IMG/VR virus record: IMGVR_UViG_3300048999_000173
Coordinates: 19,577-83,576 of that record
Direction: 5' to 3' (one strand)
DNA from: a virus
DNA: 64,000 nt
The position numbers were made by a program, and so were the translations under genes. Within the stretch, counting starts at the first letter, position 1, and every line of letters starts with the position of its first letter. Under the pieces are notes generated by a model. That model made no database searches, was not told the origin of the DNA, and saw only the letters and a program-made list of their open reading frames with translations. Positions 58,009-64,000 of this stretch are shown piece by piece.

Positions 58009-58386
58009 ATGTCCGCAGAGCCTGCCCACCCCGGGCCCGACGACCGGCCACCCGGGACGGTCATCCTGTTTCGCAACCCGGCGACCCATCCCCCACGCCG
58101 GACAGGCCGCAGGGGGATCCCGAACGTGTCCGCACAGCCCGGCCCCGGCCCCGCGCCGGAGATGACACCGCAGCAGCGGATGGCCGTCGCCCTGGAGAAG
58201 CGGTTCGTCGGCCAGGGACAGTCCCTGACCGACTCCGAGACCGCGCAGGCGTTCCTCTGCACCCTCAGAGAGGTCCGGACGATGCTGCACGGCGCGCTCG
58301 CCGAGGGACGGCTGGGCGAAGGTGAACACCAGACGCTGGACGCGATGGTCGAGGGGATGATGGCGGCCCCGGACCTGCTGGCCTGA
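58009..58386 (+). CDS. Hypothetical protein (125 aa)
   Basis: ATG 58009 after GGAGGAGCGGAG. The N-terminal half is Pro/Arg-rich and disordered. The C-terminal half is helical (MTPQQRMAVALEKRFVGQG, AFLCTLREVRTMLHGALAE) and may be a small interaction domain. It lies beyond the non-coding region and before another promoter stretch. No family. Confidence 0.55.
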   Translation: MSAEPAHPGPDDRPPGTVILFRNPATHPPRRTGRRGIPNVSAQPGPGPAPEMTPQQRMAVALEKRFVGQGQSLTDSETAQAFLCTLREVRTMLHGALAEGRLGEGEHQTLDAMVEGMMAAPDLLA

Positions 58387-58424
58387 ACTCCCCTGGTAGA
58401 ACGTGTTCCTGAACAACGGTCAAG

Positions 58425-58452
58425 TTGTCTGAATATGCCGGGGAATTAGACA
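58425..58452 (+). promoter_or_regulatory. Candidate promoter TTGTCT-16-TAGACA
   Basis: TTGTCT (58425-58430) and TAGACA (58447-58452) in a low-GC gap of 265 bp. It is the only vegetative-like promoter visible ahead of the 58652 gene. Confidence 0.4.
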
Positions 58453-58651
58453 TCTTCACATACGTGTCGAAACGGTAACAGTGCCCACAGAGCGCTGATC
58501 GTTTGCCACAGTCCGTTCAACAACCGCCCCCTGCGTGGCACGATGGGGCGTCCGGAGACACCCGGAGCAACAACTTCCGGCCACCGGCGCGCGCCCCACC
58601 CTGCACCAACGGACCCCCCGCGCCCCGGCCGGTGAGGGGACGGGGACACGA

Positions 58652-59191
58652 ATGGGCAAAAACACCGCCGTACAAGCAGCCAGAGCACTCCGCCTGCTCA
58701 ACTCGGAAGACCTGCGGCACCATCCCCGCACCGCGCCCGCCGAACGCTCCACCCCCGCCACCACCCCGGCCGCGCCGCTCAACCTCGGCATCGTCGACTA
58801 CCTCGTCCAGACCCGCCGCGACGTCGTCGACCACGTCCGCTCCGTCGTCCCCGACCCCACACCGGTCCCGGCCCAGGTCGACGGCATCTACGACTGGTAC
58901 GTGGAACAGACCGCCGGCGCCGACGAAGCCGAACAGACCTACCGCGACACGCTGATCGCCCGCCAGGCCCTCGAGCACGCCGTACGCCTCGGCAACGACA
59001 CCGTCGTCTGCGAGCATCCCTGCCCGCGCTGCGGGACCTGGGGGCTCATGTGGGACGACAACACCAGCCGCGCGTTCTGCTCCAGCCGCAAGTGCCGCAC
59101 CCCGAGCGGCATGGCCTCCACCTGGACTCTTGCCCGCCTGGCCGCACAGCAAGTACACGCCACAGAAATCTGGCGCCGTAGCGCAACCTGA
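58652..59191 (+). CDS. Zinc-ribbon protein of unknown function (179 aa)
   Basis: ATG 58652 after GAGGGGACGGGGA. A helical N-terminal part (YLVQTRRDVVDHVRSVVPD, VDGIYDWYVEQTAGADE) is followed by a zinc-ribbon-like segment, CPRCGTWGLMWD with a later CSSRKC, and a helical end. The Cys pattern C-x2-C-x16-C-x4-C fits single-metal binding. No family named. Confidence 0.6.
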   Translation: MGKNTAVQAARALRLLNSEDLRHHPRTAPAERSTPATTPAAPLNLGIVDYLVQTRRDVVDHVRSVVPDPTPVPAQVDGIYDWYVEQTAGADEAEQTYRDTLIARQALEHAVRLGNDTVVCEHPCPRCGTWGLMWDDNTSRAFCSSRKCRTPSGMASTWTLARLAAQQVHATEIWRRSAT

Positions 59192-59337
59192 CCCGCATGC
59201 GGGTGGTCTAACCACCACCAGCCACTGCACACACGCCACACCAAGCAGACCCGCCGGGCCTGCTGCCCTTCACAACCGACCCACCCGAATCGGCCGCCGG
59301 AGCTGCGAACGACGGCCACGCCGATCTGGGAGGCCTC

Positions 59338-59586
59338 ATGGCCGTCACCTACCCGAGCCCGATCCCTGAGCGGATCGAGGACCCGGTCACCTACGAGGAG
59401 GCCTCCGCCCTGCTCGCCCGCACCGGGCATCCCGCGCCGGTGTCGACGCTGCGCCGCTGGGTGCGCGAGGACCGGCTGGACACCATCCGGCTGGGACGCG
59501 CGGTCCACGTCTCATGGACCGACATCCTGGACGCGCACGGCCGGCGCACCGCAGCCAAGCTGAGAGCGTCCAGCAACTGGCCCTGA
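59338..59586 (+). CDS. Excisionase-like HTH protein (82 aa)
   Basis: ATG 59338 with GGGAGG upstream. A MerR/Xis-type winged helix: YEEASALLARTGHPAPVSTL, RRWVREDRLDTIRLGRAVHV and SWTDILDAH. Such proteins direct integrases toward excision or act as small regulators. It is about 17 kb from the integrase, so the pairing is not proven. Confidence 0.65.
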   Translation: MAVTYPSPIPERIEDPVTYEEASALLARTGHPAPVSTLRRWVREDRLDTIRLGRAVHVSWTDILDAHGRRTAAKLRASSNWP

Positions 59587-59609
59587 ACGGCCACCAACCC
59601 CCCACACCA

Positions 59610-59645
59610 AGCCCCGCCGCCCAGACCCGCGGACGGGGCTTTCTC
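59610..59645 (+). terminator. Terminator after the excisionase-like gene
   Basis: AGCCCCG (59610-59616) pairs with CGGGGCT (59634-59640), followed by TTCTC. The loop is 17 nt, 24 bp past the stop. Confidence 0.6.
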
Positions 59646-59665
59646 ATGCCCATCCGTAGCATCTA

Positions 59666-59743
59666 TTGCGGACGCAATGGGATAGGGGTTACTGTGGTTA
59701 CGCCGACAACGACAGAAGCCACACCAGGCCTGTCGGAGTAACC
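59666..59743 (+). promoter_or_regulatory. Promoter TTGCGG-18-TACTGT with downstream inverted repeat
   Basis: TTGCGG (59666-59671), 18 bp, TACTGT (59690-59695): the same -35/-10 pair and spacer as the rightward promoter at 45398-45427. Directly after it, GGTTACGCCGACA (59696-59708) pairs with TGTCGGAGTAACC (59731-59743) with a single mismatch; the left arm touches the -10. Operator or leader hairpin. Confidence 0.55.
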
Positions 59744-59764
59744 AATTCGCACCCGGAGCCACCC

Positions 59765-60121
59765 ATGGCCGTGATGACGCACGCCCAGACGCTGCCGACC
59801 ACCGCGCACTACGACGCCCTCACCCGCCGACAGCAGGACGACTTCGACCGCGTCATGGAAGCCGCCGACACCGAGGCCACCAACGCACACGAGTACCTGG
59901 CCATGATGGCCGTCATCAGCGTGTACGCCGGAATCGATCTCCCCGCGTCCAAGGACATCGCCCGCTGCGACTGCTACCTCAACGGCTGCGGATGCGACCT
60001 CATCTTCGACTCCAACCTCCCCGGCGCCGTCATCACTTCGGGCCCGGGCCCGAAGTGCAACCTCAGCAGCATCCAGTGCCCCGACTGCGGCCACGACCGC
60101 CCCCGGCCCGTCACGGACTGA
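59765..60121 (+). CDS. Cys-rich hypothetical protein (118 aa)
   Basis: ATG 59765 follows GGAG. A helical N-terminal half is followed by CDCYLNGCGCD and CNLSSIQCPDCGHD, so at least two metal sites are likely. It is the first gene after the shared promoter and opens the right-hand accessory block. No family recognised. Confidence 0.6.
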   Translation: MAVMTHAQTLPTTAHYDALTRRQQDDFDRVMEAADTEATNAHEYLAMMAVISVYAGIDLPASKDIARCDCYLNGCGCDLIFDSNLPGAVITSGPGPKCNLSSIQCPDCGHDRPRPVTD

Positions 60122-60198
60122 CCCACCCACACACTTCCCGGCCGCGGACGCCACGCGCTGCGCGGACCGGGAGCCCAACCACCCCGGGGGAGACCCAC

Positions 60199-60507
60199 GT
60201 GAACGCCACCCGCCACCTCGGACCCGCCGTCAAAACCGAAGTCACCGCCGACTACCAGGGCCTGCACCACGCCCGCATCACCGAACACGGCGACGAAGCC
60301 CGCGTCTTCACGGCCGGCCTCGACGACCTCACCGACTGGTACCTGGCCCTCGGCGGCCACCTCACCTTCGAAGGCGCCCCCACCGGCTCCGGCGTCCGCC
60401 TCTGGACCCTCCACACCACCATCCCCGACGGCGTCACCGTCCGCGTCCAGTGCCTCGCCCTCGACAGCGACCCACTCGACCCCGGCCTCGCCGACGCCAT
60501 CGCCTGA
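60199..60507 (+). CDS. Small hypothetical protein (102 aa)
   Basis: GTG 60199 follows GGGGGAG. It has a compact alpha/beta pattern (LHHARITEHGDEARVFTAG, VRLWTLHTTIPDGVTVRVQC). Spacing of 19 bp to the next gene suggests one operon. Function unknown. Confidence 0.55.
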   Translation: MNATRHLGPAVKTEVTADYQGLHHARITEHGDEARVFTAGLDDLTDWYLALGGHLTFEGAPTGSGVRLWTLHTTIPDGVTVRVQCLALDSDPLDPGLADAIA

Positions 60508-60526
60508 AACCCCCAGGAGCTCCGCC

Positions 60527-60838
60527 ATGACGACCATGACCCTCGCGCCCGCCACCGGCGGATTCGCCCACCACCCCGACTACTACCGCGGCCGCGCCGA
60601 CGCCTACGACGACTCCCACACCCGCACCCTCGACCAGCTCGTCGTCCTCGCCGGCGCCGCCATCGACTACGCGACCGTCCCCTACGCCCAGGGCTACACC
60701 GACCGCGTCACCGAACTCCGCCTCGAGCTGGACGCCGTCGCCCCCATGGAGATGGAACTCGCCCACGCCCTGCAGGACCGCAAGCACCACCGCACCCACA
60801 CCACCGCCGCCCGCGCACAGAAGAAGGAACGCCGATGA
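60527..60838 (+). CDS. Small hypothetical protein (103 aa)
   Basis: ATG 60527 follows AGGAGC. It has a tyrosine-rich segment (HPDYYRGRADAYDDSHT) and a basic tail (RAQKKERR), mostly helical. Its stop overlaps the protease ATG, so the two are coupled. No family. Confidence 0.55.
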   Translation: MTTMTLAPATGGFAHHPDYYRGRADAYDDSHTRTLDQLVVLAGAAIDYATVPYAQGYTDRVTELRLELDAVAPMEMELAHALQDRKHHRTHTTAARAQKKERR

Positions 60839-61515
60839 GAAACCGCGCCGCCAGCACCGCGTTCGCCGTCACCCTCGCCGCCGCAGCCGTCATCGGCGCC
60901 CCCACCCGCGCCCACGCCGCCACCGGGCCCGTGTACGCCGGACCCGGCTGGAAGATCAACTCTGGGTGGATCACCCACATCGACACCAAGCCCTGGGTGA
61001 TCGCCTTCAACGACCCGGCCTCCCGCGCCAAGTTGACCCCGTACCTGAAGAACACGGCCGCCGAACTCACCTCCTACCTCGGCGTCAAGTTCACCGTGTC
61101 GACGCGGATCGTCCCGGTCACCCAAGGCAAATGCGTCACAGGCCACGTCATCAGCTACCGGTACATGAGCAAGCCCAACCCCGCCGCCCCCAACCAGTCC
61201 TTCACCGGATCCTGCGGCAACGCGCAGCATGCCGCCGACGGCGCCTACGTGTTCATCAACAGCGACTACTGGATCAAGTCCCACAACGTCAGCGAACCCG
61301 AGCGGATGAACATCATCTGGCACGAAAGCGGCCACGCCGTCGGACTCGGACACCCCGCCACGTGCCCCAAGGACAAGACCGGCAAGCAGCCCCTGATGTG
61401 CGCCAACACCTACAACGACCTCCGCACCCGCCGCTACTCGTCCTTCGAGGCCACCGCGTTCCGCCACCTCATCGCCAACCGCGTCTACACGGTCCTCCCG
61501 GCCAGCAAGCCGTGA
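60835..61515 (+). CDS. Secreted zinc metalloprotease, metzincin type (226 aa)
   Basis: A Sec signal peptide (MRNRAASTAFAVTLAAAAVI, cleavage near AHAA-T) leads to a beta-rich domain. The catalytic motif HESGHAVGLGH gives His163, Glu164, His167 and third ligand His173, and a likely Met-turn is PLMCAN (Met188). Cys pairs at KCVTG/SCGNA and ATCP/MCAN may form disulfides. Metzincins such as snapalysin occur in Streptomyces. On a phage-plasmid it is probably an accessory gene used by the host outside the cell. Confidence 0.78.
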   Translation: MRNRAASTAFAVTLAAAAVIGAPTRAHAATGPVYAGPGWKINSGWITHIDTKPWVIAFNDPASRAKLTPYLKNTAAELTSYLGVKFTVSTRIVPVTQGKCVTGHVISYRYMSKPNPAAPNQSFTGSCGNAQHAADGAYVFINSDYWIKSHNVSEPERMNIIWHESGHAVGLGHPATCPKDKTGKQPLMCANTYNDLRTRRYSSFEATAFRHLIANRVYTVLPASKP

Positions 61516-61739
61516 CCTGGCCGGACGGCATAGCCGCCGCCACCGGCATCCTCACCGCCTACCTCATCACCCGCCACCAGCACCGGAGCACCACCCCACC
61601 ACAGAACACCCGCAGGACGGAGAACGGCCATGGCCGCACGAACCGCACGGAAAACCACCCCGGCACAACGCGACACGGCAAAGACCGCCGCGAAGAAGAC
61701 CACCACGGCGAAGAAGACCCCCAGCCGCCCCCCTCGTAG
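61512..61739 (+). CDS. Possible short membrane-anchored peptide (75 aa)
   Basis: GTG 61512 overlaps the protease stop (GTGA). It has one hydrophobic segment (AAATGILTAYLIT) and a His/Arg/Glu-rich tail. The first 110 bases keep coding-like third positions, and the rest overlaps the next gene in another frame. Uncertain, but coupling supports translation. Confidence 0.4.
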   Translation: MTWPDGIAAATGILTAYLITRHQHRSTTPPQNTRRTENGHGRTNRTENHPGTTRHGKDRREEDHHGEEDPQPPPS

Positions 61740-62355
61740 GGCGGCCGCCAAGAAGACAACACCCCGCCTGGCCCTGGTCACCCCCGAACCGTCCACCACC
61801 GAAATCGACCGCCGAACCCGCGACTTCATCACCGACGCCCAGATCTACGCCACCCACGCCGCGAAACAAGCCGGCATCCCCGTCCACCGCATCCGCGAAT
61901 GGACCGACCACCAAGACGGAACCGCCACCCGCGCCCTCCGCGACGGAACCCTCCACTACACCCACGAAACACGCACCCTCACCTGGCAAACCACCTGCCG
62001 CATGGGAGCCGTCCACACCTACACCCTCGACAGCCGCGCCGCCGCCGCAGCCGCCCGCGTCCAAGCCGCCACCTGCGAGGAACTCCACGCCGACCTCAGC
62101 AACCAGAAACCCCTGACCGCCAACGAACTCGAAGCCGCCGGACTCCTCCAGACCCCCACCTGGGCACGCCCCGACATCCTCGGCGACGACTTCACCGACA
62201 CCAAGGTCATCCCCGACGAGCCCATCAACCGGGCCACCGCATCCGCCGCCGACACCCAGCCCCTCTCCCGCCAGGAGATCGCCGAAGGCATCGCAGCCCG
62301 CACTGCAGCCCGCGCCGCCGATAGCGACACCGCGAAGGAGCACCCCCAGACGTGA
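61630..62355 (+). CDS. Protein with histone-H1-like basic N-terminus (241 aa)
   Basis: ATG 61630 after GGAGAAC. Residues 1-45 are Lys/Ala/Thr-rich (TAAKKTTTAKKTPSRPP), as in nucleoid proteins; residues about 65-140 form a globular domain (AKQAGIPVHRIREWTDHQ, GTLHYTHETRTLTWQTTC). The rest is helical. It may bind DNA. It overlaps the next gene by four bases (GTGA). No family recognised. Confidence 0.6.
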   Translation: MAARTARKTTPAQRDTAKTAAKKTTTAKKTPSRPPRRAAAKKTTPRLALVTPEPSTTEIDRRTRDFITDAQIYATHAAKQAGIPVHRIREWTDHQDGTATRALRDGTLHYTHETRTLTWQTTCRMGAVHTYTLDSRAAAAAARVQAATCEELHADLSNQKPLTANELEAAGLLQTPTWARPDILGDDFTDTKVIPDEPINRATASAADTQPLSRQEIAEGIAARTAARAADSDTAKEHPQT

Positions 62356-62945
62356 CCACCGAACTCACCCAGGAACAACGCGACAAGCGGCAGAAGCAAG
62401 CCCACACCGCCATCGCCAACGCGCTCGCCGCCTCCTGGACCGACTGGCGCCGAACCGGCCGCAAGCCCGACTTCACCAAGGCCGCCGACCACGCCATGGA
62501 CGCACTCGGGGAACTGGCCGCCCAGATCCTCGTCGACGGCACCATGCTCAAGGCGCTCACCGTGAAAGACGGCGTCGTCACCGTCGAACTGGCCGAAGCC
62601 CACTGGTACCTCAAGCTGTACGTCGCCTCCATGCGCGCCGTCCTGGAAGACACCGGGGCCGACAACTACGCAGAGATCTACTACGAGACCGCGCCCTCCG
62701 TCTCCCTGGACCTCCGCGACGGAGAGAACCCCACCGACAACTACACCCTCACCCTGCAGCGTCGCACCAAGCCCACGCCGCACCAGTTCCGGCTGCAAGC
62801 CGAAGCGCGCCTCACCCGCGCACTCGCCGAGTGCGACGCCATCGAGGAAGAGACGCACCGGCGGCACGACGGCTCTGACGGCGCCGACATACGCGAAGCC
62901 GTACGCCGCATCCGAACCGTCGCCGGAGAGGTGGCCCACGCATGA
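62352..62945 (+). CDS. Hypothetical protein (197 aa)
   Basis: GTG 62352 overlaps the previous stop. A helical protein starting MTTELTQEQRDKRQKQAHT with an alpha/beta centre (ALTVKDGVVTVELAEAHWY, IYYETAPSVSLDLRDGENP) and a helical C-terminus (RLTRALAECDAIEEE). No motif suggests an activity. It is coupled to the Gp37/Gp68 gene downstream. Confidence 0.6.
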   Translation: MTTELTQEQRDKRQKQAHTAIANALAASWTDWRRTGRKPDFTKAADHAMDALGELAAQILVDGTMLKALTVKDGVVTVELAEAHWYLKLYVASMRAVLEDTGADNYAEIYYETAPSVSLDLRDGENPTDNYTLTLQRRTKPTPHQFRLQAEARLTRALAECDAIEEETHRRHDGSDGADIREAVRRIRTVAGEVAHA

Positions 62946-63766
62946 GCAACATCGAGTGGACGGGAGAGACGCTCAACCCCACGACGGGATGTGACCGCAT
63001 CAGTCCCGGATGCGACAACTGCTACGCCCTCACCATGGCCAAGCGCCTGAAGGCCATGGGCCAGGCCAAGTACCAGAACGACGGAGACCCCCGCACCTCC
63101 GGCCCCGGCTTCGGCCTCACCATCCACCCCGACACGCTGGACGTCCCCCTGCGCTGGAAGAAGCCCCGCACGGTCTTCGTCAACAGCATGAGCGACCTCT
63201 TCCACGCCCGCGTACCGGTCGCGTTCATCATGCAGGTGTGGCAGATGATGCAGGCCACCCCGCAGCACACCTACCAGATCCTTACGAAGCGCCCCGAGCG
63301 CCTGGTGCGCGTCCTGGACCGCGTCTACGACGCCCTCGAGCTGGACGGGCCGCTGGACAACGTGTGGCTGGGCACGAGTGTCGAGTCCGACGAATACGTA
63401 CGCCGCATCGACGCCCTCGCCCAGGTCCGCGCCGCCGTCCTGTTCGTATCCGCTGAGCCCCTACTTGGCCCGCTGCCGTCTGCCGACTTCACCGGCATCA
63501 ACTGGGTCATCATCGGCGGCGAGTCCGGCCCCGGCGCCCGCCCCTTCGCCCCACAGTGGGCCACCGACCTCATCGACAAATCACGGCAGGCCGGCGCCGC
63601 CCCCTTCGTCAAGCAACTCGGCTCCGTATGGGCCCGCGACACCGCGTACGCCGGAAAGACCGTCGCCGCGATCGGCGACACCAAGGGCGGCAACCCCAAG
63701 TACTGGCCCGCCGACCTCCGCGTCCGCGAATACCCGGCCGCCGTCCCGGAGGCCCCCCGTGGTTGA
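62942..63766 (+). CDS. Gp37/Gp68-family (DUF5131) protein (274 aa)
   Basis: ATG overlaps the previous stop. Typical landmarks: IEWTGETLNPTTGCDRISPG with CDNCYA (Cys cluster C-x7-C-x2-C), FVNSMSDLFH, ILTKRPERL, WLGTSVES and VIIGGESGPGARP. Family members are common in phages and mobile elements; the Cys cluster and TIM-barrel-like repeats suggest an Fe-S or radical-SAM-like fold, but no reaction is established. Confidence 0.82.
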   Translation: MSNIEWTGETLNPTTGCDRISPGCDNCYALTMAKRLKAMGQAKYQNDGDPRTSGPGFGLTIHPDTLDVPLRWKKPRTVFVNSMSDLFHARVPVAFIMQVWQMMQATPQHTYQILTKRPERLVRVLDRVYDALELDGPLDNVWLGTSVESDEYVRRIDALAQVRAAVLFVSAEPLLGPLPSADFTGINWVIIGGESGPGARPFAPQWATDLIDKSRQAGAAPFVKQLGSVWARDTAYAGKTVAAIGDTKGGNPKYWPADLRVREYPAAVPEAPRG

Positions 63767-63968
63767 GCCCCCTCCCAGCTACGTCGCGACACTCGCCAAC
63801 CAACTCGCCCACCCCCCCGAAACCCTCGACGCAGCCGAAGACGACCTCGCCATCCTCCGCGGACGCCTCGCCATCGTCACCCGCTTCATCCACAACCCCA
63901 CCTACGACGCCACCGCCCGACAAGCCCTCGCGCAAGCCCTCCAACTCCCCGCCCCCGCCCACCACTAA
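63759..63968 (+). CDS. Small hypothetical protein (69 aa)
   Basis: GTG 63759 lies inside the end of the Gp37/Gp68 gene. It is a helical protein (YVATLANQLAHPPETLDAAE, DDLAILRGRLAIVTRFI). The last 32 bases of the window after its stop hold no feature. Confidence 0.5.
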   Translation: MVEPPPSYVATLANQLAHPPETLDAAEDDLAILRGRLAIVTRFIHNPTYDATARQALAQALQLPAPAHH

Positions 63969-64000
63969 CCCCAATCCCCACGCCGAGCACCCACCACCAG

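Noticed and set aside
1-64000. CRISPR arrays, insertion sequences and rRNA genes
   Set aside because: No regularly spaced direct repeats, no transposase with DDE or HUH motifs and no rRNA-like segments were seen.
1-64000. Linear-plasmid telomeres
   Set aside because: No dense palindromic terminal-type sequence at either window edge; both edges cut through gene-bearing DNA.

Overview
The window is a GC-rich (about 70 percent G+C) actinobacterial sequence. Codons end overwhelmingly in G or C, GTG starts and ATGA/GTGA overlaps between neighbouring genes are common, and it carries a WhiB-like protein, so Streptomyces or a close relative is the likely host. It does not read as ordinary chromosome. 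It combines a complete long-tailed (siphovirus) phage morphogenesis and lysis programme with a plasmid-type transfer module, a replication/helicase-loader pair and a ParA/ParB/parS-like partition locus. The simplest reading is a phage-plasmid (a temperate phage that persists as a partitioned plasmid, of the kind described for Streptomyces plasmid-phage pZL12). Neither end of the element is visible, so whether it is linear, circular or integrated cannot be told from this window.

Layout. 0-2.3 kb: small coupled hypothetical genes, with two strong hairpins at 1.45-1.55 kb. 2.36-9.83 kb: transfer-like module made of a five-helix membrane protein, a DUF6197-like protein, a membrane/coiled-coil protein, a very large low-complexity protein preceded by a nested inverted repeat, a small helical protein and a membrane-anchored FtsK/SpoIIIE (TraB-like) translocase, closed by a hairpin terminator. 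10.15-10.60 kb: a lipoprotein gene on the opposite strand. 10.7-23.1 kb: terminase small and large subunits, portal, scaffold, head decoration protein, major capsid protein, connector genes, major tail protein and tail chaperones made by a -1 frameshift on GGGAAAA. 23.2-33.7 kb: tape measure, distal tail, hub and fibre genes. 33.9-37.4 kb: a papain-like protein, CHAP endolysin, holin and small membrane proteins. 37.4-39.6 kb: a second fibre set and its adaptor.

39.6-45.3 kb: switch and accessory region with mixed strands: two reverse-strand genes, a DUF6221-like gene, an active-site-complete tyrosine recombinase, a PIN-domain protein, a degenerate recombinase and several small regulators, ending in a divergent promoter/operator region at 45.4 kb. 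45.5-48.5 kb: a putative regulator, a Rad52-like annealing protein and a cytosine-5 DNA methyltransferase. 48.6-52.8 kb: small membrane proteins, a WhiB-like/HTH fusion, a second DUF6221-like gene, a structured non-coding stretch and a winged-helix replication or regulatory protein. 53.3-57.2 kb: a DciA-like (DUF721) helicase-loader relative, an 18-bp palindrome, two 23-bp parS-like palindromes and the parB/parA pair on the reverse strand. 57.2-58.0 kb: a long non-coding, repeat-bearing stretch that is a candidate origin. 58-64 kb: accessory genes including an excisionase-like protein, a secreted metzincin-type protease and a Gp37/Gp68 (DUF5131) protein.

How the parts could work together: Rep, DciA-like protein and ParABS would keep the element as a stable plasmid; the FtsK-like module could move it between mycelia; the recombinases could integrate it or resolve multimers; and the late block, which carries a repeated element near several gene starts, would package and release it as virions. 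All family assignments come from reading motifs, not from database searches.
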